DNA from: Anaerolineales bacterium
Lineage (GTDB): Bacteria; Chloroflexota; Anaerolineae; 4572-78; J111
DNA length: 64,000 nt
Direction: 5' to 3'
Assembly: GCA_015075185.1 (NCBI GenBank)
Contig: JABTUW010000004.1
Coordinates: 434,001 to 498,000 of the forward strand
The notes beneath the pieces were generated by a model. It was given only the letters and a program-made list of their open reading frames with translations, had not been told where the DNA came from and ran no database searches. A program made the translations under genes and the position numbers. Positions 39,583 through 47,732 of this stretch are shown in pieces (positions within the stretch are counted from its first letter, which is position 1; every line of letters starts with the position of its first letter).

Positions 39583-40146
39583 ATGCAAAACAATATAACC
39601 TTGAACAAAAAATCGGGCAAAGGGATCAGCGACGGGGTCATTTCTGAGTTGACCACCATCTTCACCGTCAAACCGGGCCACGCCGAGGAGTTGCGCGGGG
39701 CTTGTCAACGGTTTGCCGAGAGGGTGCGCCAATCCGACCCGCAAGCCCGCCAGAAGAGTGGCCTGCGCGATGTGCGCCTTGTCCTCACTGACGACGACCG
39801 ACGACTCCTGTTGATGACAACTTTTGAAACCGATTGGGACCCTTACATTGACGACGCCATCTACATTATCGGCGTCGAGAACTGGATGGATCTATTGCAG
39901 CATGTCAGCGAGTCCCCGGGCGGCGTATTGGGCCTGAAGAACACCACCCTACCCAAGCAGGTGCTACAGACGCACCAGTCCCCGGCGACTGCCTACTGGA
40001 ACGCACTAGCGGATTGGACGATACCGGAGATCGAAAAGGCACTACGGCTGCGGCAGGCTTTCGAGCAGGTGCTTGACGACCCGGCAGCCGCCCCGGTCCT
40101 CCAGCACCCGGCTTTGAAACCGCTGCTTGAGCAAGCCGCTGACTGA
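39583..40146 (+). CDS. Unassigned small protein B of the DyP operon, paralog of 38884-39513
   Basis: A 187 aa soluble protein closely matching its neighbour along its length: 'NITLNKKSGKGISDGVISEL', 'TIFTVKPGHAEELRGACQRF', 'QKSGLRDVRLVL', 'TTFETDWDPYIDDAIYIIG' and the tail 'VLQHPALKPLLEQAAD'. The shared ends and the hairpin behind each copy show that gene plus hairpin were duplicated as a unit. The absolutely kept 'FET-WDPYIDDA' block is a candidate active or cofactor-contact site. CGAGGAGG precedes the ATG. Likely fold is dimeric alpha/beta barrel; function unknown. Confidence 0.85.
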   Translation: MQNNITLNKKSGKGISDGVISELTTIFTVKPGHAEELRGACQRFAERVRQSDPQARQKSGLRDVRLVLTDDDRRLLLMTTFETDWDPYIDDAIYIIGVENWMDLLQHVSESPGGVLGLKNTTLPKQVLQTHQSPATAYWNALADWTIPEIEKALRLRQAFEQVLDDPAAAPVLQHPALKPLLEQAAD

Positions 40147-40155
40147 TGATGAAAT

Positions 40156-40186
40156 AGGAGTCCAAAAGCATAGCTTTTGGACTCCT
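40156..40186. repeat. Perfect 14-bp hairpin after paralog B
   Basis: Arms AGGAGTCCAAAAGC and GCTTTTGGACTCCT around ATA. Compared with 39524-39552 the pair at the fifth stem position of GGAG-G/T changes from G-C to T-A, keeping the stem. The bases after each hairpin also agree ('TGCAAARCTATTTT'). It could protect transcripts or tune expression between genes. Confidence 0.88.
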
Positions 40187-40214
40187 GCAAAACTATTTTT
40201 ACGGGAGAGAAACG

Positions 40215-41540
40215 ATGATGACAGAAACAACCATTACGCTTGAGTTGAACGACATCCAGGCCGGAGCCTTGCGCCGACGGCCCACGCCCTACACCGGCGC
40301 TTACTTTTTACTACGCATTGACGAGCGGCAGGCTGGTCGGGAATTCCTGCGCTGGCTCATCCCGGCCCTCGCTTCCGCCGCCGATCCTGAGCAGCAGGCC
40401 TGGCTGGCCGCCTCGCTCACCTTTCAGGGTCTCAAGGCGTTGGGCGTGCCGCAGGCGTCGCTCGACAGCTTTCCCCTTGAGTTTCAACAGGGGATGGCGG
40501 GCCGAGCGGCTGACCTGGGCGATGTCGGCGAAAGCGCGCCCGAACACTGGGAACAGCCACTCGGCTCAGCCGAGGTCCACCTCGTCCTGGCGGCCATCGC
40601 CCCCGATGCGCCCCGGTTTGAGCTGATCCTGGGCCGCGCCCGTGAGATCATGCACGACCTGTCCGGCGTCGCCTTGATCTGGCGGCAGGATGTCGCCTCC
40701 CTGTCCACCGAGCGCGACCATTTCGGCTTCAAGGACGGTATCGGCCAGCCAGCTATCGAGGGCAGCGGCATTCCCGGCAGCAATCCTCACGAAGCGCCGC
40801 TCAAAGCGGGCGAGTTTATGCTGGGTTATCAGAGTGAAACCGGCGATGTGGCGGTCGGGCCGCAGCCCGAAGTATTGGGCCGCAATGGCACCTATATGGT
40901 CTTCCGCAAGCTGCACACCCGCGTGGCCACCTTCCGCCAATATCTCCGTGAGCGGGCCACCAGCCCGGCTGAGTCGGAACGGCTGGCAGCCAAGATCGTC
41001 GGGCGGTGGCCCAGTGGCGCACCCCTGATGCTGGCCCCGGAGCAGGACGATCCCGAACTGGGGGCCGACCCGCACCGCAACAATGCCTTCCTCTACGGGG
41101 ACGACCCGCGCGGCCTCAAATGTCCATTCGGCTCTCACATCCGGCGGATGCACCCGCGTGACTCGGTCATCGTGGGCGAGGTCCGGTTACACCGGATGCT
41201 CCGGCGCGGGACCAGCTACGGCCCGCCGCTGGCCGAAGGTGTTTTGGAGGACGACGGGGCCGACCGCGGCATTATGTTTGCCTTCATCGGAGCGCATATC
41301 GCCCGGCAGTTTGAGTTTGTCCAGGCCCAGTGGGTCAATGACGGCAAATTTATCGGCGCACCCGCCGAGAAAGATCCATTCATCGGCCCCAACGACGGCA
41401 GCGGCCAATTCACCATTCCGCAGCAGCCTATCCGCCGCCGCTTGCAAGGACTGCCCGCCTTCGTGGTCAACCGCGGCGGCGAGTACTGCTTTATGCCCAG
41501 CCTGCCGGCTCTCCGCTGGCTGGCCGAGCTTAACACGTGA
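40215..41540 (+). CDS. DyP-type heme peroxidase
   Basis: A 441 aa dye-decolorizing peroxidase without a Tat or Sec signal, so probably cytoplasmic. The distal G-x-x-D-G motif is 'GFKDGIGQPAIEGSGIPG', the proximal heme-ligand His lies in 'CPFGSHIRRMHPRDS', and the distal Arg region is 'RRGTSYGPPLAEGVL' with 'DRGIMFAFIGAHIARQFEFV' following. It uses H2O2 to oxidise dyes, phenolics or other donors. Start ATG 40215, or 40218, follows GGGAGAGAA. It is the catalytic centre of this operon. Neighbouring paralogs A and B probably share the wider superfamily fold. Confidence 0.95.
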   Translation: MMTETTITLELNDIQAGALRRRPTPYTGAYFLLRIDERQAGREFLRWLIPALASAADPEQQAWLAASLTFQGLKALGVPQASLDSFPLEFQQGMAGRAADLGDVGESAPEHWEQPLGSAEVHLVLAAIAPDAPRFELILGRAREIMHDLSGVALIWRQDVASLSTERDHFGFKDGIGQPAIEGSGIPGSNPHEAPLKAGEFMLGYQSETGDVAVGPQPEVLGRNGTYMVFRKLHTRVATFRQYLRERATSPAESERLAAKIVGRWPSGAPLMLAPEQDDPELGADPHRNNAFLYGDDPRGLKCPFGSHIRRMHPRDSVIVGEVRLHRMLRRGTSYGPPLAEGVLEDDGADRGIMFAFIGAHIARQFEFVQAQWVNDGKFIGAPAEKDPFIGPNDGSGQFTIPQQPIRRRLQGLPAFVVNRGGEYCFMPSLPALRWLAELNT

Positions 41541-41552
41541 TAGGAGGATACG

Positions 41553-42722
41553 ATGTCAGACCATTTTTCCGGCCCACGAGCCATTGCCGACCCAACTGCC
41601 GATATTGCTGATCTTTACGTCTTTCCCAGCCCGGAGCGGCCCGGCCACCTGGTGCTGGTGATGAACGTCTTTCCGGCGGTCATGCCCGGCGCGCTCTTCT
41701 CCGATGCGGTTGTCTACCGCTTCCGGCTCCGGCCGGTCACCGGAATTTCCACGGGAGCCAGACCGGCCTTCGAAGTCGGCCAGACCGAATATGTTTTTAG
41801 CTGCACCTTCGCCGCCCCAGTCCAGCGGAATGGCAGCGAAGCCTGGCTGCAAATGGGTACGTGCACCACGCCAGCCGGAGAGATGATCTTCTTCCGGGTC
41901 AACGACGAGCCAGGAACGGAAGCGCAGGGGCTGCGAGTCTTTGCCGGGCCGCGCCTGGACCCATTCTTTATTGACCTGCCCGGTGTGAAAGCCACTGAAA
42001 AGCTGAGGCGGCTCGCCTTCAAAGCTCAAGGAAGCAATAGTCTCGAAGGTCAAAATGTCCTGAGCATTGTCGTCGAAGCCGAAGTTGGCCTATTTGGCTC
42101 CAGCGGCCCACTTTTTGCGGTAGTCGGCGAAACTATGACGACCGGCAAAGCCCCCCTCCGGTTGGAGCGGGTGGGCCGGCCGGAGATCAAAAATGTCGTG
42201 ATGTCGTCAAAGGAGTTCGATCCGCTGAACCGCGACCTGGAGATCCGGGATTTATACAACCAGGAAGACCCGTTCCATTTGGCCCCGACTTATGCCGAAA
42301 CCTACCGCGCCCGCTTGAACGCCCATCTGGCCTTCTTCGACAGCCTTGACGGCGAGACCGACTGGCCGCCCGACGAGCAGGGTAACCATCCCCTAACCAA
42401 GTTGCTGCTGGCCGATTTCCTGGTAGTAGATGTCTCGAAACCTTACGCCGAAAATAGCTGCTTCGAGATTGAGCAAGCTCTGCTCAAAGGGCGTGTTCCC
42501 GAAACGTGCGGCGGCCGCTCGCTCAACGACGACATCGTGGACAGTCTCTATACCTTGCTGGTCAATGGTGGTAACGGCCCGCGCATCCGCGACGGCGTTG
42601 ACCAGGCCACTCGGCCTGCTGCCCGCCGCTTCCCTTACCTGGTTAGCCCCAATCCAAACCCACCGGATTTGAAGGCTGGAGCCGCTGCACTCTCTGCCCA
42701 GCCTCAAGGGAGGGCACAATGA
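41553..42722 (+). CDS. DUF4331 family protein
   Basis: A 389 aa protein that opens with the DUF4331 hallmark 'SDHFSGPRAIADPTADIADL' and 'YVFPSPERPGHLVLVMNVFP', followed by beta-rich segments. Relatives are often exported and found near peroxidases or c-type cytochromes, but their function is not defined; this one has no signal peptide. It lies 12 bp behind the DyP gene and its stop overlaps the TPR start by four bases (42719-42722), so it is firmly part of the operon. Confidence 0.87.
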   Translation: MSDHFSGPRAIADPTADIADLYVFPSPERPGHLVLVMNVFPAVMPGALFSDAVVYRFRLRPVTGISTGARPAFEVGQTEYVFSCTFAAPVQRNGSEAWLQMGTCTTPAGEMIFFRVNDEPGTEAQGLRVFAGPRLDPFFIDLPGVKATEKLRRLAFKAQGSNSLEGQNVLSIVVEAEVGLFGSSGPLFAVVGETMTTGKAPLRLERVGRPEIKNVVMSSKEFDPLNRDLEIRDLYNQEDPFHLAPTYAETYRARLNAHLAFFDSLDGETDWPPDEQGNHPLTKLLLADFLVVDVSKPYAENSCFEIEQALLKGRVPETCGGRSLNDDIVDSLYTLLVNGGNGPRIRDGVDQATRPAARRFPYLVSPNPNPPDLKAGAAALSAQPQGRAQ

Positions 42723-43747
42723 TCGGCCTGCCCCACGATACCGAACCCATCACGACGAGCGGCGTGATTGCCCTGCTGAATCTGCACAGGCAGATAGATG
42801 GGCTGGAGTCGCAGGCGGCTGGGGGACGGCTGACGGTAGTCCAACGGGCAAATCTCATTGACCTGCTCAGCCTGCGCGGGCAGCTTTTGAGTTGTATTGC
42901 CGACATCGAGCGCGCCGCAACCCTGGCCAAGCAGCTTGTAGGCGACGCGCCCACCGAGGGCCTTGCCTTCTTGACCCGCGCCAGGACACGAGCGGCCTTT
43001 CACCACTTCGCCGAGGCGCTGGCTGATCTCAGCGTAGCAGAGCGACTCGGCTCGGAGCGAACTGCGCTAGAAGCCGAGTGCGCGGTGATCTTCCAGGCGC
43101 TCGGACGCTACGACGCCGCGCTTGTCTTGCGCCAGAACGCGGTAAAGCACCAGCCTGATTTCGCCACGCTGGGCGCGCTGGCCGGACTCCAGGCCGAACG
43201 GGGCAAGATTGCCGAGGCAGAGGGTCTATTTAGGGAGAGCCGGCGGCGTTACCGGGGGGTCTCGCCCTTTCCCCTGGCCCTGCTCGACTTTCAGCGCGGC
43301 CTGATGTGGCTGGAACAGGGTGAACTTCACACCGCCCGCGCCTGGTTTAGCGCAGCACAGAGCCGCGTACCGGGCTATGTTCCGGCATTGGGCCATCTGG
43401 CCGAGGTTGAGGCCGCTCTGGGCGAATATGAATCGGCTATCAACCGGCTGCGCCCGCTGTCGGTGTCCTCCGACCCCGAATACGCTGGTTTGCTCGCTGG
43501 CCTTTTAAGCAAGACCGGTCAGAGGGATGAGGCCGGTCAGTGGCGCAGCAAGGCTGCGGCCCGCTACGATGAACTGGTAGCCCGTCACCCGGACGCCTTT
43601 GCCGATCATGCGGCAGAGTTTTGGCTCACCATCGGCGCCGACGTCAAAAAAGCACGCAAACTGGCCTGGCAGAATCTGATCATTCGCCAGACCCCCCGCG
43701 CCTATGCTCTCGTCAACCTTGCCGCCCTGGCGAGCACCAGCCATTGA
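42719..43747 (+). CDS. Tetratricopeptide-repeat protein
   Basis: A 342 aa soluble protein made of helix pairs with TPR spacing; recognisable repeats include 'AFHHFAEALADLSVAERLG', 'VIFQALGRYDAALVLRQNAV', 'AEGLFRESRRRYRG' and 'ALGHLAEVEAALGEYESAIN'. TPR proteins are scaffolds, so it may assemble the operon's enzymes. Its ATG overlaps the DUF4331 stop (ATGA). The GTG at 43754 seven bases behind it is not needed as a start for the next gene. Confidence 0.85.
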   Translation: MIGLPHDTEPITTSGVIALLNLHRQIDGLESQAAGGRLTVVQRANLIDLLSLRGQLLSCIADIERAATLAKQLVGDAPTEGLAFLTRARTRAAFHHFAEALADLSVAERLGSERTALEAECAVIFQALGRYDAALVLRQNAVKHQPDFATLGALAGLQAERGKIAEAEGLFRESRRRYRGVSPFPLALLDFQRGLMWLEQGELHTARAWFSAAQSRVPGYVPALGHLAEVEAALGEYESAINRLRPLSVSSDPEYAGLLAGLLSKTGQRDEAGQWRSKAAARYDELVARHPDAFADHAAEFWLTIGADVKKARKLAWQNLIIRQTPRAYALVNLAALASTSH

Positions 43748-43765
43748 AGTGAAGTGAGGTATTCC

Positions 43766-45154
43766 ATGTCTAACCATTACGATATGATTGTCATCGGTTC
43801 CGGTCCGGCCGGCGAAAGCGCCGCCCAAATCGCTGCCTATTTTGGTTATCGGGCAGCGATCATCGAACGCCACCAACCGGGTGGCACGCCGACCACTCGC
43901 GGCGGCGCGCCGACAAAAACCCTGCGAGAAGCCGCCCTGGCCCTGACCGGGTTCTACCAGCAGGAAGTCTATGGGGTGGAGCTGGGCGTCCCACCCGCCG
44001 TGGCCCTCGATAAAGTGGCCGAACGGACCCGGCACGTTTGCCAATCCTTGCAGAAGACCATCGCCAACAGAATCGCCGTTTGGGAGATAGCCTACTTGCA
44101 GGGAACAGCGCGGCTCGCCCCAGGCGGCAAGGTCTGCCTGACCGAGGCTGATGGTGGTGTGGTTGAGTTGTCGGCCCAAGTCATCCTGATTGCCACCGGC
44201 TCCCGGCCGCTGCGTCCCGCTAATATTCCCTTCGACGATCCGGCTGTCTTCGATGCGGACAAAATTTACAGCCTCACCGCCTTGCCCAAGAGCCTGTGCA
44301 TTGTCGGCGGCGGCCCGGTTGGAGTTGAATTTGCGACCATCTTCAAGGCATTGGGCACTGCTGTGACCCTGGTCCAAATGGGCGATCAGCTTGCTCCGAC
44401 GATGGATGGCGAGGTGGCCCGCCTGATGGCCCAGATTTTTGAGGAGCGCGGCGTCCGGGTCATCCTCGGTGCGGGAACGGAGACGGTCACGCGGGTAGGC
44501 AATCAGCTCCAGGTCAGCCTGTCGAATGGCGCGACCTGTGAAGCCGACGCCGTCTTTTTCGCCGCAGGTCGCAGCCCGAACACGGAAGATTTGGGGTTGG
44601 ACGAGGTTGGGGTGGCGGTGGATCAGCGAGGCTATGTTGTGGTGGACCGAAATTTCCAGACGAGTGTCCCCGGAGTCTACGCCGCCGGGGATGTCCTGGG
44701 CCCCGGACTGTCGTCGGTGGCGATGGAGCAGGGTCGGGTGGCGGCCTGTCGGGCGTTGAATATTGATTTCCTCGAGAGAGTTGATCCTATTCCCATCTCG
44801 GCGGTGTATGGAATGCCGGAAATGGCCGGGGTCGGCTTGACCGAAGAACAATGCCAGGAGCAAGGGTTGGATTATGCCGTTGGTCGTGCGGCGTTTGCAT
44901 ATATCCCGCGTGGCGCTATCTCCGGTCATGATGGGCTGTTAAAGTTAATTTTCCGCCGGGATGACCGGCGGCTGCTGGGCGTTCACTGTCTGGGTGAAAT
45001 TGCTTCGGAAATCATCGGGGCCGGGCAGATGGTCCTGCATTACGGGGGCACGATTGATATCTTCAGCGCGATCACCCTGCCTACGCCAACTTACAGCTAC
45101 GCTTACAAAAATGCCGCCTTCGATGGCCTACGACGCGTAATGAAACGCCCGTAG
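43766..45154 (+). CDS. Pyridine nucleotide-disulfide oxidoreductase-fold flavoprotein lacking the redox cysteines (SthA-like)
   Basis: A 462 aa FAD protein of the lipoamide-dehydrogenase/glutathione-reductase fold. FAD motif 'MIVIGSGPAGESAAQIAAYF', second Rossmann fold 'SLCIVGGGPVGVEFATIFKA', FAD-closing 'VYAAGDVLG' and the dimer domain 'YGMPEMAGVGLTEEQC' are present. The position of the usual redox motif C-V-N-x-x-C reads 'GGTPTTRGGAPTKTLREAAL' with no cysteine. The overall pattern resembles soluble transhydrogenase SthA, which also lacks the disulfide, but SthA keeps one Cys. Electron transfer between NAD(P)H and another acceptor is likely. ATG 43766 is preferred to GTG 43754 because a GTGAGG ribosome-binding site precedes it. 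Confidence 0.9.
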   Translation: MSNHYDMIVIGSGPAGESAAQIAAYFGYRAAIIERHQPGGTPTTRGGAPTKTLREAALALTGFYQQEVYGVELGVPPAVALDKVAERTRHVCQSLQKTIANRIAVWEIAYLQGTARLAPGGKVCLTEADGGVVELSAQVILIATGSRPLRPANIPFDDPAVFDADKIYSLTALPKSLCIVGGGPVGVEFATIFKALGTAVTLVQMGDQLAPTMDGEVARLMAQIFEERGVRVILGAGTETVTRVGNQLQVSLSNGATCEADAVFFAAGRSPNTEDLGLDEVGVAVDQRGYVVVDRNFQTSVPGVYAAGDVLGPGLSSVAMEQGRVAACRALNIDFLERVDPIPISAVYGMPEMAGVGLTEEQCQEQGLDYAVGRAAFAYIPRGAISGHDGLLKLIFRRDDRRLLGVHCLGEIASEIIGAGQMVLHYGGTIDIFSAITLPTPTYSYAYKNAAFDGLRRVMKRP

Positions 45155-45194
45155 CCTGATTGACAACCTATCGAACTGAATTCTGGGATTTATC

Positions 45195-45569
45195 ATGTTA
45201 GACCAATTACGTGACCAAGTGGCTCAAACCCTAGCCGAAACAAACTGGTGTACCCTGGCAACTACCGGCCCGGCTGGCCTTCAGGCCTCCATGGTCCGCT
45301 GTGCCGGGCAGGGAATCACCCTGTATCTACTGATCCCCGATACCTCGGATCATCTTTTCAACCTGGAGAGTGAGCCTGAAGTGGCTGTGACTACTGAAAG
45401 CTGGCAGATGCGCGGTGCGGCTGAGATCATTCAGGACAGTACGGGTGTGTTTTCGGCTGAGCAGCGCCAATGGCACACCTTGGTCAGGGTTTCACCCATA
45501 CGGCTGCATATTCTGCCTGCGAAGGGCGGCCCGGCGAATTGCGCTGAAACCATAGATTTTGACGGCTAG
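45195..45569 (+). CDS. Pyridoxamine 5'-phosphate oxidase-like FMN/F420-binding protein
   Basis: A 124 aa split-barrel protein: 'QVAQTLAETNWCTLATTGPA', 'GLQASMVRCAGQGITLYLLI', 'TSDHLFNLESEPEVAVTTES' and 'WQMRGAAEIIQD'. Members bind FMN, F420 or heme and reduce or detoxify diverse compounds. It is the last gene of the operon, 40 bp after the flavoprotein, and could be an electron acceptor or donor for it; this is inference. The 81 bp from here to 45650 hold no gene that I can support. Confidence 0.84.
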   Translation: MLDQLRDQVAQTLAETNWCTLATTGPAGLQASMVRCAGQGITLYLLIPDTSDHLFNLESEPEVAVTTESWQMRGAAEIIQDSTGVFSAEQRQWHTLVRVSPIRLHILPAKGGPANCAETIDFDG

Positions 45570-45650
45570 GGCAAGGCCCGCTTTGGCCAGACGGAACACA
45601 GGTAGGCCTGGACCTCTTGATGCTGATCCAAGAACGACTGACTGAGAAGT

Positions 45651-47732
45651 TCATGGCGCTGGTCCCGGCCAATCAATCACTACCGCGTTCTCGCCACTGC
45701 TGTCGTTGACAAGAGGCACGCGCTCCAGCGTGTTTGGATCATAAAAGCCCATGTATAGCCGGTAGGGCTGGCCGGTTGCGGGCAGAGGGAGCGGCAACTG
45801 CAAATCAGCGGTGTCGCGCAGCCACTCCCCTTTTTGCTGCAAAGTATGCCACACCTCCAACGTCAATAACCCTTCCAACAAAAAGTGGTCCGATTGAGCA
45901 ACTGTCTGGCCTTGAGCGTTGCGCACTTGCACAAACACTTTAAGCTGGCGAGCCGGTGTGCCGGTGGGCCGCCAGTAGAGACCCAAGGCAAGCGTGCCAT
46001 CGGGGGCAATCCCCCTAGGATCAAGACTGTAACCTCCCAGGTGAATCACGTTGCTAAAGTTGGCGTCGAGATTGGTCGCGGGTTCGGCGGGCAGCGGCTT
46101 GGGGTAAGACCGGCTGAGGAAAACCTGGGTAGCGCCCGTTTGGTGAACTGAGTCCATCTGGGCCAGGATTTGCTGGGTAAAGAAAGGCTCAAAACGCTCA
46201 AACAGGCGCGCTTGATCCACGACAAACCAGACTCGCTGGCCCTGCCCCAGCGCGGTATTCAGTTCCTCGACGGAGTCAATCAGCGGGCTGCCGGTGTAGC
46301 GGTCAACGGGCGTGTCGCTCTCGTCGCCTTCGGGCAAAACCAGGGCGGTGACCTGGTTAGCGTAATAATCGCAGCGATCCAGGTAGAGATAGGCCGCCGC
46401 CGGGTGGACAGTCATCACCCCGTCGCCGGGCTGCCAATTTTGGCGGACGTACGCAAAAGCAATGTTGTAATCCCCCGTTCCCTGGGCCTGGGCCAGTTCC
46501 CAGGCTGGCGAACCCCACTGAACCGCAATCAAGGCTACTCCGGCCAGGGCGGCCACTCCCCTTAACCCGGCTCTAGGTAAGCGTTTCTGGCTCAAACCGA
46601 TCAAGAGCGCAGCCAGGCCGTCCAGCAGGCGCGCCAGACTACCCGCGCTCAGCAGCAAAAAAGCCGGCAGGGCCAGGATAAAAACGTAGCGGCTCTTGCT
46701 CCACGTGTCCGTTAGCAGCGCCCCCATCTCAAAGATAATCAGCAGCCCAAACATGGTCAGGAAGAGAAAGGCAATATCGGCGAAGGTGAAACGCCGCCGC
46801 AGCAGCCGGTACAGGGTCATCAACAAAGAGAGGCCAATGAGAGGCCGCAGCCAATTGTAGGCCGAGGTTTCAAAGAAACCAAACAAGTTGTCAAAGCGGG
46901 ACCACTCCAGGCCGGGGAGAAAAAAGCCGCGCAGGAACTCCAATCCCAGCGGAGCGGGAGTCTGGGCCGATATATCTTGCAAAGTATTGGTGCTGCTCAC
47001 CTGTCCCCTCGCCGCAACAGCCAGGACCAAGCCCAACAGCAGCGCCGCGACGAGACCTTCTTGCCACAGGCGGGGTTGGCTGAGCCAGCCGCGGCGGTAG
47101 GTTAGAGTGAAGAGGAGGAGCAGCAGCGCCAGGGGCGGCACGATCAGGAAAGTGATGGTATGCGAAAATAAGGCCAGCGCCAGGAAAGCCAGGCCCAGGT
47201 AGCGTGCTCGCCGGCTGGGATACTTGACTGTGCCCAGCAGCAGCCAGGCCGTCCCCAGCAGCACAAACAGGTGAGCCGGGGTATACATACGTGCCCGGCT
47301 GCCCCAAATGATAGACCATTCGTCCAGGGCTACCAGCGTTGCCGCCAACAGACCGGCCAGGCGCGAATCAAACAGCCGCCAAGCGGTCAGGTAATAAGCG
47401 GCCACGGTGACGACACTGATGAGGAGGACAGGCCAGCGGGCGATTTCTTCCTTAAACCCCACCAGGGCCAGCAATGCGCCGGAGAGAAAGGAGAGCAGCA
47501 GGCCGTGGTCATAAAACAGGCCGGAGGGCAGGATCGGCAGGCCGCGTTGGGCGACCATACGGGCAGCCAGCATGCTGATATATTCGTCGAAGAAATACAC
47601 GGACGCCAGAAGGTAAGCGAGACGGAGCCAAAAAGCCACGAGTAAGAGCAGCCAGAGGATGAAGCGCGTCCACCGAGGCACGGATGAATTGGGCAGTCTG
47701 CCAGGAATAAAACCTCGCCACGGGGGGATCAT
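45651..47732 (-). CDS. GT39-like membrane glycosyltransferase B (tandem paralog)
   Basis: A 693 aa polytopic protein, the same length as its upstream neighbour. The first outer loop has the acidic pair 'FFDEYISMLAARMVAQRGLP', followed by about ten hydrophobic segments and 'WGSRARMYTPAHLFVLLGTA'. The outer C-terminal half has 'VHPAAAYLYLDRCDYYANQ' and the beta-domain 'LALGLYWRPTGTP', ending 'MGFYDPNTLERVPLVNDSSG'. Start ATG 47732 overlaps the stop of the neighbour by four bases. The longer frame to 47894 runs through that gene and is rejected. Predicted to use a lipid-linked sugar on the outer membrane face; acceptor unknown. Confidence 0.87.
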   Translation of the reverse strand: MIPPWRGFIPGRLPNSSVPRWTRFILWLLLLVAFWLRLAYLLASVYFFDEYISMLAARMVAQRGLPILPSGLFYDHGLLLSFLSGALLALVGFKEEIARWPVLLISVVTVAAYYLTAWRLFDSRLAGLLAATLVALDEWSIIWGSRARMYTPAHLFVLLGTAWLLLGTVKYPSRRARYLGLAFLALALFSHTITFLIVPPLALLLLLFTLTYRRGWLSQPRLWQEGLVAALLLGLVLAVAARGQVSSTNTLQDISAQTPAPLGLEFLRGFFLPGLEWSRFDNLFGFFETSAYNWLRPLIGLSLLMTLYRLLRRRFTFADIAFLFLTMFGLLIIFEMGALLTDTWSKSRYVFILALPAFLLLSAGSLARLLDGLAALLIGLSQKRLPRAGLRGVAALAGVALIAVQWGSPAWELAQAQGTGDYNIAFAYVRQNWQPGDGVMTVHPAAAYLYLDRCDYYANQVTALVLPEGDESDTPVDRYTGSPLIDSVEELNTALGQGQRVWFVVDQARLFERFEPFFTQQILAQMDSVHQTGATQVFLSRSYPKPLPAEPATNLDANFSNVIHLGGYSLDPRGIAPDGTLALGLYWRPTGTPARQLKVFVQVRNAQGQTVAQSDHFLLEGLLTLEVWHTLQQKGEWLRDTADLQLPLPLPATGQPYRLYMGFYDPNTLERVPLVNDSSGENAVVIDWPGPAP

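Noticed and set aside
43505..44929. 474-codon - strand frame opposite the SthA-like gene
   Set aside because: Antisense shadow; low-complexity composition and no family signature.
45570..45650. Possible 3' remnant of a gene between the PPOX-like and GT39-like genes
   Set aside because: A short stretch reads as a helix-like peptide, but it is too short and unlike any family I know.
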